Shown: positions 43,937 to 54,374, counted from the first letter of the stretch. The stretch is DNA of 64,000 bases from Streptomyces subrutilus (GCF_008704535.1 NZ_CP023701.1:2666001-2730000); one strand, 5' to 3'. Program-made: numbers and translations. The notes: generated from the letters alone by a model not told the origin.

Positions 43937-44596
43937 ATGCGCCACTCCCGCAAGGCCGTTCTGGCCGCCACCGTCGGTCTCGGCCTCGCCGCCACGCTCG
44001 GCGGCATCGCCCCCACCGCCACCGCGGCGCCCGCCACCGCCGCCGATTCCGCCGGCTACGCCGCGTACGAGCGCTCCGCGGAGAACCAGGCCGCCACCAA
44101 GGCCTTCTTCGAGGCCGTGCAGCGCTCGGTCGCCGAGCAGCGCGCCGCGAACCCGGGCCTCCTGGCCGTCACCGTCACGTACAACACCCGCAGCGCGCCC
44201 AGCTTCCGCTCCCAGATAGCCAGCTCCACGCAGATCTGGAACAGCTCGGTGACCAACGTGAAGCTCCAGGAGGTGTCCACCGGCGGCAACTTCTCGTACC
44301 GGGAGGGCAACGACTCGCGCGGCTCGTACGCCAGCACGGACGGCCACGGCCGCGGCTACATCTTCCTCGACTACCGGCAGAACCAGCAGTACAACTCCAC
44401 CCGCGTCACGGCCCACGAGACCGGGCACGTGCTGGGCCTGCCGGACCACTACTCCGGCCCGTGCAGCGAGCTGATGTCCGGCGGCGGCCCGGGCACCTCC
44501 TGCCAGAACCCCAACCCGAACAGCGCCGAGCGCTCGCGCGTCAACCAGCTGTGGGCCAACGGCCTGGTCGCCTCGGGCCTGGGCTCGAAGGGCTAG
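43937..44596 (+). CDS. snpA: Snapalysin family zinc metalloprotease (M7)
   Basis: A 219-residue secreted protease. A Sec signal peptide ([29 protein letters not shown], cleavage near AAPA) and short propeptide precede the catalytic domain with [11 protein letters not shown] (His160, Glu161, His164, Asp170), the HExxHxxGxxD-type motif peculiar to M7. Cys176 and Cys189 could form a disulfide. It degrades casein-like proteins outside the cell. ATG at 43937 after AGGAGC. Probably activated by the divergent LysR protein. Confidence 0.95.
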   Translation: MRHSRKAVLAATVGLGLAATLGGIAPTATAAPATAADSAGYAAYERSAENQAATKAFFEAVQRSVAEQRAANPGLLAVTVTYNTRSAPSFRSQIASSTQIWNSSVTNVKLQEVSTGGNFSYREGNDSRGSYASTDGHGRGYIFLDYRQNQQYNSTRVTAHETGHVLGLPDHYSGPCSELMSGGGPGTSCQNPNPNSAERSRVNQLWANGLVASGLGSKG

Positions 44597-44620
44597 TCCC
44601 CGGCGTCAGCCGATCCCTCC

Positions 44621-44659
44621 CGCGGGCCGGACACGTGCACCCCACGTGCCCGGCCCGCG
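44621..44659. terminator. Terminator between convergent snpA and reductase genes
   Basis: A 17-bp stem with one A-C mismatch (CGCGGGCCGG-A-CACGTG with its complement) and a five-base loop lies 25 bases after the snpA stop. Confidence 0.87.
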
Positions 44660-44738
44660 GTGCGGGCGCTCCCGGCCCGACGGCCACGACCGGACCCGAC
44701 GGGCCCGCCCGGCCGCGCTCCGCGCCGGACCCGACGGC

Positions 44739-45320
44739 TCAGCGCTTGCGCGCGTACGTGGTGACGACCTGTCCGCCGCCGAAGCTCCTGACCCCGGTCA
44801 GCTCCAGGTCGCGCCGTGCGAACCCGGCCCGCGAGAGGGGGATGCCGCGCCCCGCGAACACCGGGTACGTCTTGACGACGAAGACGTCGATCTCCTCGAC
44901 CAGTTGGGCCGCCAGGTCCGCGCCCCCGCAGAGGTAGATCCCCAGCCCCTCCTCGGCCTTCAGCTCCCGCACCCGCGCCACGACGTCCCCGCTCACCAGC
45001 TCCACCGCCGGGTCCGGCGCGACCGTGATCGACCGGGTGACCACGTACTGCCCGAGGTGGCCGTACGGGCTGGTGATGCCCGCCTTCAGGGCCGGGTCGT
45101 ACGAGCGCCGCCCCATGAGCACCGTGTCGAAGTGCCGGGCACCGGAGAGGTCGACGCCCAGGGACGCGTGGCCGGCGGTCGGGATGGTCTCCGGGTACTC
45201 GGCCGTGAGGTACGCGAGGTACTCCGGGTCGAGGTAGGCGCCGAGGAAGTCCCCGTCCCCGTCCGGGTCCGCGATGAACCCGTCGACGGAGGTGGCCACG
45301 TAGTACGTGAGCGTCCGCAA
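44739..45320 (-). CDS. RibD C-terminal/dihydrofolate-reductase-like protein
   Basis: A 193-residue reductase fold: YYVATSVDGFIADPDGD at the start, VLMGRRSYD, and GGADLAAQLVEEIDVFVVKTYPVFAGRGIPLS. It is related to the RibD reductase domain and DHFR-like enzymes; its substrate is unknown. The TTG at 45320 is selected because GAAGGGAA lies seven bases upstream and homologues start at (M)RTLTYYVATS. Confidence 0.85.
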   Translation of the reverse strand: MRTLTYYVATSVDGFIADPDGDGDFLGAYLDPEYLAYLTAEYPETIPTAGHASLGVDLSGARHFDTVLMGRRSYDPALKAGITSPYGHLGQYVVTRSITVAPDPAVELVSGDVVARVRELKAEEGLGIYLCGGADLAAQLVEEIDVFVVKTYPVFAGRGIPLSRAGFARRDLELTGVRSFGGGQVVTTYARKR

Positions 45321-45404
45321 GCGGTTCCCTTCCGTTCGGCCGCGCCACCGCACCGGGGCGCGTCGATCAAACTACTTCGCCCGCAGTGGTTCGGCAACGC
45401 CGTT

Positions 45405-45998
45405 TCACCCGCGCGGCTTGCGCCACATCGGCCACATCGTCGGCCCGTCGGGAAGCCGCACCGCCTCGCCGGTGAACTCCCAGCCCAGCCGCTCGTACAG
45501 GCCCCTGCTGCGCTCGCTGCTCGCCTCCAGGTACGCCGGTACGCCCTCGCGGTCACAGCGCTCCAGCACCGGCCGGATCAGCTCGCTGCCGAGCCCCTCG
45601 CCCTGGCGGCCCGGGGACACGCCGATCATCAGCAGGTACTCGTGCTCCTCCGAGGTCGGATGGACCGCGCCCGTGATCCGGCCGACCAGCTCGCACCGCT
45701 CGTTGTCCGGGTCGGCGACCGCCCGCATCCGGGCCGGGACCTCGTCCTCGCCCTCGGGTTCGCCCGCCGGGATCCGCAGCCACAGCGCGGCCGCCGAGCC
45801 GTCGGCCGCGTAGTCGACGCGCCCTTCGGCCAGGGCCACGTCCACGAAGACGCCCAGGAACTTCGCGTGCACCGCGGCCCGGTGCTCCGGGTCCGGGAAG
45901 ACCCAGCTGCTCACCGGATCGCTGCGGAATGCCTCGTCGAGCAGGCGCGCCACCGCGTCCCGGTCCGACTCGTCCGCCTGACGTATCTCCAGCGCCAT
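45405..45998 (-). CDS. GNAT family N-acetyltransferase
   Basis: A 197-residue acetyltransferase (MALEIRQADESDRDAVARLL) with motif A LLMIGVSPGRQGEGLGSELI (acetyl-CoA pyrophosphate loop) and the typical C-terminal beta-bulge EASSERSRGLYERLGWEF. The substrate is unknown. ATG at 45998, preferred over a GTG nine bases upstream. Confidence 0.9.
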   Translation of the reverse strand: MALEIRQADESDRDAVARLLDEAFRSDPVSSWVFPDPEHRAAVHAKFLGVFVDVALAEGRVDYAADGSAAALWLRIPAGEPEGEDEVPARMRAVADPDNERCELVGRITGAVHPTSEEHEYLLMIGVSPGRQGEGLGSELIRPVLERCDREGVPAYLEASSERSRGLYERLGWEFTGEAVRLPDGPTMWPMWRKPRG

Positions 45999-46066
45999 CG
46001 GGCACACCCTTCACTCGTGCGTCAACAACCGTGAGTGATCCTAGAGTTGGGCCCACAGCCGCGTAA

Positions 46067-46102
46067 GGCCCGTTCCGGCACCATGCGGTGTCGAAACGGG
46101 CC
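46067..46102. terminator. Hairpin downstream of the polyprenyl synthetase gene
   Basis: GGCCCGTT (46067-46074) pairs with AACGGGCC (46095-46102); an inner CACC-ATGC-GGTG pairing extends the hairpin. It lies 47 bases past the stop of the reverse-strand encapsulin operon. Confidence 0.7.
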
Positions 46103-46148
46103 GTGCGCCAGGTCCGCGCGCGCAGCCCGGGGGCCGCGCGCGAGGCCG

Positions 46149-47201
46149 TCACCTCGTGCGGCGCGTGACGAACTCGGCCAGCGCCAGCAACCCGCCGGCC
46201 GCCCCGAGGTCCGGGACCGCCCGCGACAGCTGCTGCACCGCGCGGCCCATCCGGTCCGCCGCGTGGGCCTGCGCCCAGTCGCGGCCGCCGGCCCGGTCCA
46301 CGGCCTCGGCCGCCCGGTGCACGTCGTCCCCGGTCATGGGTCCGGCGTACAGGGCCGCCAGCTCCTCCCCGGCCGCGGTGCCCGAGGTCAGGGCGGCCAC
46401 GACGGGGAGGGACTTCTTCCGGGCGATCAGGTCGGCCCCGGCGGGCTTGCCCGTGTGCCCCGGGTCCCCCCAGATGCCGATCAGGTCGTCGATCAGCTGG
46501 AAGGCCAGGCCGGCCTCCCGCCCGAACGCGTCCATCGCGTCGACCTCGTCCGGGCCGGCCCCCGCGTAGAGCGCGCCGAGCGCGCACGCGCAGCCCAGCA
46601 GGGCGCCGGTCTTGGCCGTGGCCATGGCCAGGCACTCGTCGAGCGAGACGTGCGGCCGCACCTCGAAGGCGCAGTCCGCCTGCTGTCCCGCGCACAGCTC
46701 GATCACGCAGGAGGACAACCGGGCCGAGGCCGCCGCCGCGGCCGGGTGCGGGTCCTGCGCGAGGAGCCGCAGGGCGAGCGCCATCATCGCGTCGCCCGTG
46801 ATGATCGCGTCCGGTATCCCGAAGACGGTCCAGGCGGTGGCGCGGCCGCGCCGTCGGGCGTCCTTGTCGATGACGTCGTCGTGCAGCAGCGTGAAGTTGT
46901 GCGCCAGCTCCACGGCGACCGCGGCCCGTACGGCCTCGTCCGCCGCCCCGCCGTCCTGGCCCCGCAGGGCCTGGGCGGCGGCGAGCACCAGGGCCGGCCG
47001 GATGGCCTTGCCGGCGTTGCCCGCGGCCGGTGTCCCGTCCGCCTGCTCCCAGCCGAAGTGGTACATCGCCACGCGCCGCATCGAACCGGGCAGGCTCTCG
47101 ACCGTCCGGCGCAGTTCCGGGTTGACCGTTTCTCTCGTGCGTTCCAACAGGGCGGCGGCCTCTTGGCCCTCGCCGGTCGTGATGGCCTCGGTGGTTGCCA
47201 C
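46149..47201 (-). CDS. Polyprenyl synthetase, probable family 2 encapsulin cargo
   Basis: A 350-residue all-helical prenyltransferase. First Asp-rich motif DDVID (in NFTLLHDDVIDKD), second motif DDLIG in AFQLIDDLIGIWGD, plus the GNAGKAIRPALVL substrate-binding segment. It condenses IPP with allylic diphosphates to a polyprenyl diphosphate of unknown length. The gene is 32 bases downstream of a family 2B encapsulin shell gene; polyprenyl transferases are a named cargo of such shells. The N-terminal 25 residues (MATTEAITTGEGQEAAALLE) are presumably the loading segment, short for a cargo. GTG at 47201. Confidence 0.88.
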   Translation of the reverse strand: MATTEAITTGEGQEAAALLERTRETVNPELRRTVESLPGSMRRVAMYHFGWEQADGTPAAGNAGKAIRPALVLAAAQALRGQDGGAADEAVRAAVAVELAHNFTLLHDDVIDKDARRRGRATAWTVFGIPDAIITGDAMMALALRLLAQDPHPAAAAASARLSSCVIELCAGQQADCAFEVRPHVSLDECLAMATAKTGALLGCACALGALYAGAGPDEVDAMDAFGREAGLAFQLIDDLIGIWGDPGHTGKPAGADLIARKKSLPVVAALTSGTAAGEELAALYAGPMTGDDVHRAAEAVDRAGGRDWAQAHAADRMGRAVQQLSRAVPDLGAAGGLLALAEFVTRRTR

Positions 47202-47233
47202 GGCGTGTCCCCGGTGCTCTCCGGCCGCCCGGC

Positions 47234-48640
<1,407 letters not shown>

Positions 48641-48850
48641 GTATTTCCCTTTCGATCACTCCATGGGTCTGCGGGACGCAGCTTTCCAGCACGGGGCGTG
48701 GTGGGACCATTACACAAAAGGATGGGACTAATTCCCGCGTGCGCGGGGCACTGTCTCGGGTCACTTCACTCCGCACGCCCCATCGGACCGGCGCTTTTCG
48801 GCCATCCCGAGACGGCGGCGGCACACCGGACCGCGGACCCTCCGCGATTA

Positions 48851-48873
48851 AATTTGCAGATCATATGCAAGTT
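48851..48873. promoter_or_regulatory. NsrR-type operator upstream of nsrR
   Basis: A 23-bp site of the form AA-nn-TGCAn-nnnnn-ATGCA-nn-TT, with half-sites TTGCA and TGCAA, lies 16 bases upstream of the nsrR ATG. It suggests autoregulation. Confidence 0.78.
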
Positions 48874-48888
48874 ATCTACGGTGGTTCC

Positions 48889-49344
48889 ATGAGGCTGACC
48901 CGGTTCACCGATCTGGCGCTGCGCGTCCTGATGCGCCTCGCCGTCGAGGACGCGGACCTTCCGACCACCCGCGACGTGGCCGCGACCATGGAGGTCCCCT
49001 ACACCCACACCGCCAAGGTGGTCGCCAGACTGCAGCACCTCGGCCTGGTCGAGGCCCGGCGCGGCCGCGGGGGCGGGCTGGCCCTGACCGGCGCCGGCCG
49101 CTCGGCCTCCGTCGGCGGGCTGGTGCGCGAACTGGAGGGCGCGGGCGACGTCGTGGACTGCGAGGGCGCCGCACCCTGCCCGCTGCGCGCCGCGTGCCTG
49201 CTGCGCGGCGCGCTGCGCGGGGCCCAGGAGGCGTTCTTCGCCTCACTGGACCCGCTGACCGTGAACGACCTGGTGGCGGCGCCGACCGGGCCGATCCTCC
49301 TGGGCCTCTCGGCCGGCCCGCCGTCCGGAGCCGCCCGCGCCTGA
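48889..49344 (+). CDS. nsrR: Rrf2-family nitric-oxide-sensing repressor NsrR
   Basis: A 151-residue Rrf2 protein starting MRLTRFTDLALRVLMRLAVE. N-terminal winged helix and three cysteines in CEGAAPCPLRAAC (Cys91, Cys97, Cys103) that ligate an [Fe-S] cluster destroyed by NO. In S. coelicolor NsrR represses hmp genes and itself. Here hmp follows directly and both have matching operators. ATG at 48889; an in-frame ATG 24 bases upstream is less likely. Confidence 0.94.
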   Translation: MRLTRFTDLALRVLMRLAVEDADLPTTRDVAATMEVPYTHTAKVVARLQHLGLVEARRGRGGGLALTGAGRSASVGGLVRELEGAGDVVDCEGAAPCPLRAACLLRGALRGAQEAFFASLDPLTVNDLVAAPTGPILLGLSAGPPSGAARA

Positions 49345-49474
49345 CGGCCGCCCGCACCGCGGGGCCCCCTGGCCGGTTCGCGTCGGCCGCCGCCCCGCCA
49401 TGCCGCCCCTGAATGCCGACTCGAACGTACGTCCACCCAGACATCTGGACGCACCCCGGTGCGGCACACCCAAA

Positions 49475-49497
49475 AATACGCATCTCAGATGCACATT
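49475..49497. promoter_or_regulatory. NsrR-type operator upstream of hmp
   Basis: A 23-bp site of form AA-nn-nGCAT-nnnnn-ATGCA-nn-TT with core GCATCT-C-AGATGC lies 15 bases upstream of the hmp ATG. It matches the Streptomyces NsrR consensus as I recall it. Confidence 0.82.
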
Positions 49498-49512
49498 CAA
49501 CGAGGAGTCCCG

Positions 49513-50709
49513 ATGCTTTCCGAGCAGTCGACCGCGACCGTCCGAGCCACCCTCCCCGCCGTGGGCGCGGCGATCGGCGACATCACGGAGCTGTTCTACG
49601 CGAAGCTGTTCGCGGCCCACCCGGAGCTGCTGCGCGACCTGTTCAACCGGGGCAACCAGAACGCCGGCCTCCAGAAGCGGGCGCTCGCCGGCTCCATCGC
49701 CGCCTTCGCCACGCACCTGGTCGCCCACCCGGACCAGCGCCCCGACGTGATGCTGCGGCGCATCGCGCACAAGCACGCCTCCCTCGGGGTGACCCGCGAC
49801 CAGTACCGGGTCGTCCACCGCCACCTCTTCGAGGCCATCGCCGAGGTTCTCGGCGAGGCCGTCACCCCCGAGGTCGCCGCCGCCTGGGACGAGGTCTACT
49901 GGCTGATGGCGAACGCGCTCGTCGCCATCGAGGAGCGGCTGTACGCCGGGCGGCGGGTCGCCGCGGGCGACGTCTGGCGGGAGTGGACGGTCACCGGCCG
50001 GACCGAGGAGACCGCGGACTGCACCACCTTCCGCATCGCCCCCGCCGACGGCTCCCCGGCCCCCGCCCACCTGCCCGGCCAGTACGTCTCCGTCCAGGTC
50101 GAACTCCCCGACGGCGCCCGCCAGATCCGCCAGTACAGCCTCTCCACCGCCCCCGGCTCCCCGGTCCGCGCGATCACCGTCAAGCGGGTCCACGGGCCGG
50201 CCGGCGCGGGCCCGGACGGCGAGGTCTCCCACCACCTGCACGCCCGCGTCGCCGTCGGCGACACCCTGCGGGTCTCCCTCCCCCACGGCGACCTGGTCCT
50301 GCGGGACTCCGCCGCCCCGGTCCTGCTCGCGTCCGCGGGCATCGGCTGCACCCCGATGCTGTCGATGCTGGAACACCTCGCCGACACCGGGCACGGCGCC
50401 CCGGTCACCGTCCTGCACGCCGACCGCTCGCCGGCCGACCACCCGCTGCGGGCCGACCACCGCGCGCTGACCCACAAGCTCGCCGACGCCACGGCGCGGT
50501 TCTGGTACGAGGAGTCGGCCGGGCCCGGCGACGGCGCGGGCCGCCTCGACCTCGCGGACGTCCCGGTCGCCCCCGGCACCGAGGCCTACCTCTGCGGACC
50601 GCTGCCCTTCATGCGGTCGGTGCGCGAGCAGCTCCTCGCCAAGGGCGTGGCGGCCGCCGACATCCACTACGAGGTCTTCGGACCCGACCTGTGGCTGGCC
50701 TCCGCGTGA
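49513..50709 (+). CDS. hmp: Flavohemoglobin (nitric oxide dioxygenase)
   Basis: A 398-residue fusion of globin (1-140: Tyr29 in LFYAKLF, Gln54, proximal His88 in HKHASLG) and ferredoxin-NADP+ reductase-like FAD (RQYSLS) and NAD (AGIGCTPMLSML, CGPLPFM) domains. It oxidises NO to nitrate with O2 and NAD(P)H in the cytosol. ATG at 49513 with GAGGAG upstream. Repressed by the adjacent NsrR until NO destroys its cluster. A terminator follows the gene. Confidence 0.96.
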   Translation: MLSEQSTATVRATLPAVGAAIGDITELFYAKLFAAHPELLRDLFNRGNQNAGLQKRALAGSIAAFATHLVAHPDQRPDVMLRRIAHKHASLGVTRDQYRVVHRHLFEAIAEVLGEAVTPEVAAAWDEVYWLMANALVAIEERLYAGRRVAAGDVWREWTVTGRTEETADCTTFRIAPADGSPAPAHLPGQYVSVQVELPDGARQIRQYSLSTAPGSPVRAITVKRVHGPAGAGPDGEVSHHLHARVAVGDTLRVSLPHGDLVLRDSAAPVLLASAGIGCTPMLSMLEHLADTGHGAPVTVLHADRSPADHPLRADHRALTHKLADATARFWYEESAGPGDGAGRLDLADVPVAPGTEAYLCGPLPFMRSVREQLLAKGVAAADIHYEVFGPDLWLASA

Positions 50710-50725
50710 CGCGTGGGGCGGGTGG

Positions 50726-50750
50726 GCCGATCCGGCCTGTCCGGATCGGC
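50726..50750. terminator. Terminator after hmp
   Basis: A 10-bp stem GCCGATCCGG/CCGGATCGGC with a five-base loop lies 16 bases after the hmp stop. Confidence 0.8.
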
Positions 50751-50860
50751 TCGCACACCGTACGAGGGCACTAGCGCCGGAAGCCGAGCCTCCACTACAC
50801 CGGAGCGTAGCGGGCCGTGCACACACGGTGCCCGTCCCGCACGGCACGAAGGAGGCGTAC

Positions 50861-51451
50861 ATGGCCGCACCCATGTCCGCGGACCAGTTCGTCCACGCCT
50901 TGCGGAACGAGGGCCTGACCGTCGTCGAGGTCGGCGCCTGGCGCACCCACAACCGCAACCAGAAGGGCCCCTGGGGGCCCGTGCACGGGGTGATGATCCA
51001 CCACACCGTCACCAGCGGCACCGCGTTCACCGTCCAGCTCTGCCGCGACGGCCGCTCCGACCTCCCGGGCCCGCTCTGCCACGGGGTCATCGCCAAGGAC
51101 GGCCACGTCCACCTGGTCGGCTACGGCCGCGCCAACCACGCCGGCGCGGGCGACTCCGACGTCCTGGCGGCGGTCATCGCCGAGAAGCGCCTCCCGCCGG
51201 ACAACGAGGCCGACACCGACGGCAACCGCGCCTTCTACGGCTTCGAGTGCGAGAACCTCGGCGACGGCGAGGACCCCTGGCCGCCGGCCCAGCTCGACGC
51301 CATCGCCCGCGCGGCGGCGGCCATCTGCCGCTTCCACGGCTGGACGGCCCGCTCGGTGATCGGCCACCTGGAATGGCAGCCGGGCAAGATCGACCCCCGG
51401 GGCTTCACGATGGACTCCATGCGGGCCCGCGTCACGGAGAGACTCAAGTAG
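50861..51451 (+). CDS. N-acetylmuramoyl-L-alanine amidase (amidase_2/PGRP type)
   Basis: A 196-residue protein with the amidase_2 zinc-site pattern: VHGVMIHHTVTSG (His47), HLVGYGRANHAG and IGHLEWQPGKIDPRGFTMD. It would cleave the amide bond between MurNAc and L-Ala in peptidoglycan. No signal peptide is visible, unlike secreted autolysins, which is usual for this Streptomyces subfamily and phage-derived lysins. ATG at 50861 with a good AAGGAGG ribosome site. Confidence 0.88.
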   Translation: MAAPMSADQFVHALRNEGLTVVEVGAWRTHNRNQKGPWGPVHGVMIHHTVTSGTAFTVQLCRDGRSDLPGPLCHGVIAKDGHVHLVGYGRANHAGAGDSDVLAAVIAEKRLPPDNEADTDGNRAFYGFECENLGDGEDPWPPAQLDAIARAAAAICRFHGWTARSVIGHLEWQPGKIDPRGFTMDSMRARVTERLK

Positions 51452-51456
51452 CCCCC

Positions 51457-51487
51457 GCCGTGCCCCGGCGGCCCGCCGGGGCACGGC
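51457..51487. terminator. Terminator after amidase gene
   Basis: A 13-bp stem GCCGTGCCCCGGC/GCCGGGGCACGGC with a five-base loop begins six bases after the stop, just before the PLP gene, whose own promoter must lie close by or upstream. Confidence 0.82.
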
Positions 51488-51500
51488 GCACAATGGGCGG

Positions 51501-52451
51501 GTGAATCCTCCCGGGCACCTCGGCGTGCTCCTGCAGCCGCGCCCGCCGTCCCCGCTGCGGGAGGTCCGCGACGAGCGGTTCGAGCGGTGCGGGGTCCGGC
51601 TGCTGCTGAAGCGGGACGACCTGATCCACACCACCCTGCCGTGGGACGCGGACGCCCTGGGCCCCGTGGACCTGCACCCCTCCGGGAACAAGTGGCGCAA
51701 GCTCGCCCCGAACCTCCGGGCCGCCCTCGCCGGCGGCCACGACACCGTGGCCACCTTCGGCGGGGCCTACTCCAACCACCTGCGGGCCACGGCCGCCGCC
51801 GGGCGGCTGCTCGGACTGCGGACCGTCGGGATCGTCCGCGGCGAGGAGCTGGCCGGCCGGCCGCTCAACGCCTCCCTCGCCCGCTGCGCCGCGGACGGCA
51901 TGCGGCTGCACTTCGTCCCCCGCTCCGACTACCGCGCCAAGGCCGACCCGCAGGTGCGCGACCGGCTGCTCGCCGAGGCCGGCGCCCCGGGCGCGTACGC
52001 CGTCCCCGAGGGCGGCAGCAACCCGCTCGCGCTCGCCGGCTGCGCCGAACTGGGCCGGGAGCTGCGCGGACTCACCGACGTGGCCGCGGTGGCCTGCGGC
52101 ACCGGCGGCACCCTGGCCGGCCTCGCCGCCGGACTGGACCCGGAGCAGCGGGCCCTGGGCGTACCGGTGCTGGCGGGCGGCTTCCTGGACGCGGAGATAC
52201 GTTCCCTCCAGGAACGGGCCTTCGGCGGCCCGGCCGGGTCGTGGACCCTGGCCGAGGGCTACCACCACGGCGGCTACGCCCGCGTACCGGCCGCCCTGGA
52301 GGCGTTCGCGGCCGACTTCGAGGCCCGCCACGGCGTCCCGGTCGAGCGGATCTACGTGGCCAAGCTGCTGTGGGCCCTGGCCGACCTCGCCGCCGCCGGC
52401 GCCTTCCCCCGCGGCACCGCCCTCACGGCGGTCGTCACCGGCCGCCCGTGA
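51501..52451 (+). CDS. PLP-dependent D-cysteine desulfhydrase/ACC-deaminase-family protein
   Basis: A 316-residue fold-type II PLP enzyme. Cofactor lysine is Lys64 in LHPSGNKWRK; GGAYSNHLRATAAAGR and ACGTGGTLAGLAAGL (phosphate loop) follow. The family includes D-cysteine desulfhydrase and 1-aminocyclopropane-1-carboxylate deaminase; these cannot be told apart here. GTG at 51501. Confidence 0.87.
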   Translation: MNPPGHLGVLLQPRPPSPLREVRDERFERCGVRLLLKRDDLIHTTLPWDADALGPVDLHPSGNKWRKLAPNLRAALAGGHDTVATFGGAYSNHLRATAAAGRLLGLRTVGIVRGEELAGRPLNASLARCAADGMRLHFVPRSDYRAKADPQVRDRLLAEAGAPGAYAVPEGGSNPLALAGCAELGRELRGLTDVAAVACGTGGTLAGLAAGLDPEQRALGVPVLAGGFLDAEIRSLQERAFGGPAGSWTLAEGYHHGGYARVPAALEAFAADFEARHGVPVERIYVAKLLWALADLAAAGAFPRGTALTAVVTGRP

Positions 52452-52467
52452 GGGCGGGCGGGCGCCG

Positions 52468-54048
52468 TCAGGTCTCCTCCCGGTACGCGGCCGCCTCCTC
52501 CAGGTCCAGTCGGCGCAGCAGCGCCCGCAGCATCTCGTCGTCGATCCGGCGCTGGTCGCGCAGGGCCACGAACACCTCGCGCTCGGCCTCGATCATCTCC
52601 CGGGCCAGCCGCCGGTACACGTCGTCCGCCGACTCCCCGGTGACCGCGTCGACCTCGCCCAGCCGCTCCCACACCGCGTTGCGGCGCCGCTCCAGCACCG
52701 TGCGCAGCCGGTCGGCCAGCGGCGGCGGCAGGGCGCTGTTGGCCGGCTCCTCCAGCAGTTCCCCCAGCCGCTCCTCCGCCGCCCGCGAGGCCTCGCTCTG
52801 CGCCTGGGCCTCCGCCAGCGTGTCGGCGTGCGCGTCCCGGGCCGGCAGCCGCAGCAGCCGGATCAGCGGCGGCAGGGTCAGCCCCTGCACCACCAGCGTC
52901 CCGATGACGGTGGTGAAGGTCAGGAAGAGGATCAGGTTGCGGTGCGGGACGCTCATCGGCACGGAGAAGGCGATGGCCAGCGAGACCACCCCGCGCATCC
53001 CCGCCCAGCCCACGATCACCGGCGCCTTCCAGGTGGTGTCGGGTTCCCGCTCGCGGACCCGCCGCGACAGCAGCCTCGGCAGGAACGTCGCGGGGAAGAC
53101 CCACAGGAAGCGGGCGGCCACGACCACGAGGAACACCGCGAGCGCGTACCAGGCGGCCTCCGGGCCCGAGTACTCGGCCAGCCCCCTGAGGACCACCGGC
53201 AGCTGGAGCCCGATCAGCGCGAACACCACCGATTCGAGGACGAAGGCGACGACCTTCCAGACCGCCTCCTCCTGGAGCCGGGTGGCGAAGTCGACCTGCC
53301 AGTTGCGGTGCCCGAGGTACAGGGCCACCACCACGACCGCGAGCACCCCGGAGGCGTGCACCCGCTCGGCGGCCGCGTACGCCACGAAGGGGATCAGCAG
53401 CGACAGCGTGTTCTGGAGCAGCGGCTCCTTCAGCCGCGTCCGCAGCTGGTGGATCGGGACCATCAGCAGCAGGCCCACCCCGACGCCGCCGACCGAGGCC
53501 AGCAGGAACTCGGCGATGCCGCCCGCCCAGCCGGCGCTCACCCCGACCGCCGCCGCCAGGGCCACCTTGTAGGCGGTGATGGCGGTGGCGTCGTTGACCA
53601 GGGATTCGCCCTGGAGGATGGTCGTGATCCGGTGCGGCAGGCCCAGCTTGCGGGCGATGGCGGTGGCGGCGACCGCGTCCGGCGGTGCGATCACCGCGCC
53701 CAGCACCAGCGCCACCGGCAGCGACAGGCCGGGCACCAGCAGGTAGGTCACGTACCCGACGGCGATCGTCGCGAAGAGCACGTACCCCACCGACAGCAGC
53801 GCGATGGGGCGGGCGTTCGCCCTCAGGTCCAGGTACGAGCTGTCGACGGCGGCCGTGTGCAGCAGGGGCGGGAGCAGCAGCGGCAGCACGATGTGCGGGT
53901 CGAGGGCGTACGGCGGCACGCCCGGGACGTACGCGGCCACCAGCCCCACCGCGACCAGCAGCAGGGGCGCCGGCACCGGCGTGCGGCGCGCCAGCCCCGC
54001 CACGACCGCACTGCCGGCCACCAGTGCCACCAGCGGCAATACCTCCAT
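52468..54048 (-). CDS. CPA1-family Na+/H+ antiporter
   Basis: A 526-residue membrane protein with about 12 helices and the antiporter signature: VLGAVIAPPDAVAATAIARKLGLP and LQGESLVNDATAITAYKV (the conserved ND), plus VGWAGMRGVVSLAIAFSVP. The last 110 residues are a charged cytosolic tail, predicted helical, that may sense pH. It exchanges Na+ (or K+) for H+. ATG at 54048. It is divergent from the UBP zinc-finger gene 55 bases away; the two may be functionally linked since a UBP finger beside this antiporter is common in Streptomyces (from memory). Confidence 0.92.
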   Translation of the reverse strand: MEVLPLVALVAGSAVVAGLARRTPVPAPLLLVAVGLVAAYVPGVPPYALDPHIVLPLLLPPLLHTAAVDSSYLDLRANARPIALLSVGYVLFATIAVGYVTYLLVPGLSLPVALVLGAVIAPPDAVAATAIARKLGLPHRITTILQGESLVNDATAITAYKVALAAAVGVSAGWAGGIAEFLLASVGGVGVGLLLMVPIHQLRTRLKEPLLQNTLSLLIPFVAYAAAERVHASGVLAVVVVALYLGHRNWQVDFATRLQEEAVWKVVAFVLESVVFALIGLQLPVVLRGLAEYSGPEAAWYALAVFLVVVAARFLWVFPATFLPRLLSRRVREREPDTTWKAPVIVGWAGMRGVVSLAIAFSVPMSVPHRNLILFLTFTTVIGTLVVQGLTLPPLIRLLRLPARDAHADTLAEAQAQSEASRAAEERLGELLEEPANSALPPPLADRLRTVLERRRNAVWERLGEVDAVTGESADDVYRRLAREMIEAEREVFVALRDQRRIDDEMLRALLRRLDLEEAAAYREET

Positions 54049-54103
54049 CGAAGATCCACCCTCATCCGTCGAACACGCCCGCGCTGGTCGTACGCTGGCC
54101 ATC

Positions 54104-54364
54104 ATGAGCGAGTGCACCCACGTTGCCGAACTGCCGCGCCCCGAGCCGGTCCCGTCTGACCGGACCTGTCCCGAATGTCTGGCGCTGGGCAGCCATCCCG
54201 TGCAATTGCGGATGTGCCTGGAGTGCGGACGCGTGGCCTGCTGCGATTCGTCCCCCTACCGGCACGCCACGGCACACTTCGAACAGACCGGCCATCCGGT
54301 GATGCGCAGCTTCGAACCGGGCGAGACCTGGCGGTGGTGTTTTGTCGACGGTTCGATCGTCTGA
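54104..54364 (+). CDS. UBP-type zinc-finger protein
   Basis: An 86-residue protein with the ZnF-UBP pattern: ECTH, CPECLALGSHPVQLRMCLECGRVACCDSSPYRHATAHFEQTGHPVMRSFEPGETWRWCFVD. In eukaryotes this fold binds ubiquitin C-termini; in bacteria the function is unknown. ATG at 54104. The likely SigB-type promoter for the downstream anti-sigma/sigma genes overlaps its 3' end. Confidence 0.9.
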   Translation: MSECTHVAELPRPEPVPSDRTCPECLALGSHPVQLRMCLECGRVACCDSSPYRHATAHFEQTGHPVMRSFEPGETWRWCFVDGSIV

Positions 54365-54374
54365 GCCGGGGTAG
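54351..54374 (+). promoter_or_regulatory. SigB/SigH-type promoter upstream of anti-sigma gene
   Basis: GTTC-N14-GGGTAG matches the GTTT-N14-GGGTAT-like consensus of SigB-family sigma factors. It lies about 200 bases upstream of the anti-sigma start and overlaps the end of the UBP gene. Autoregulation is inferred. Confidence 0.6.
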
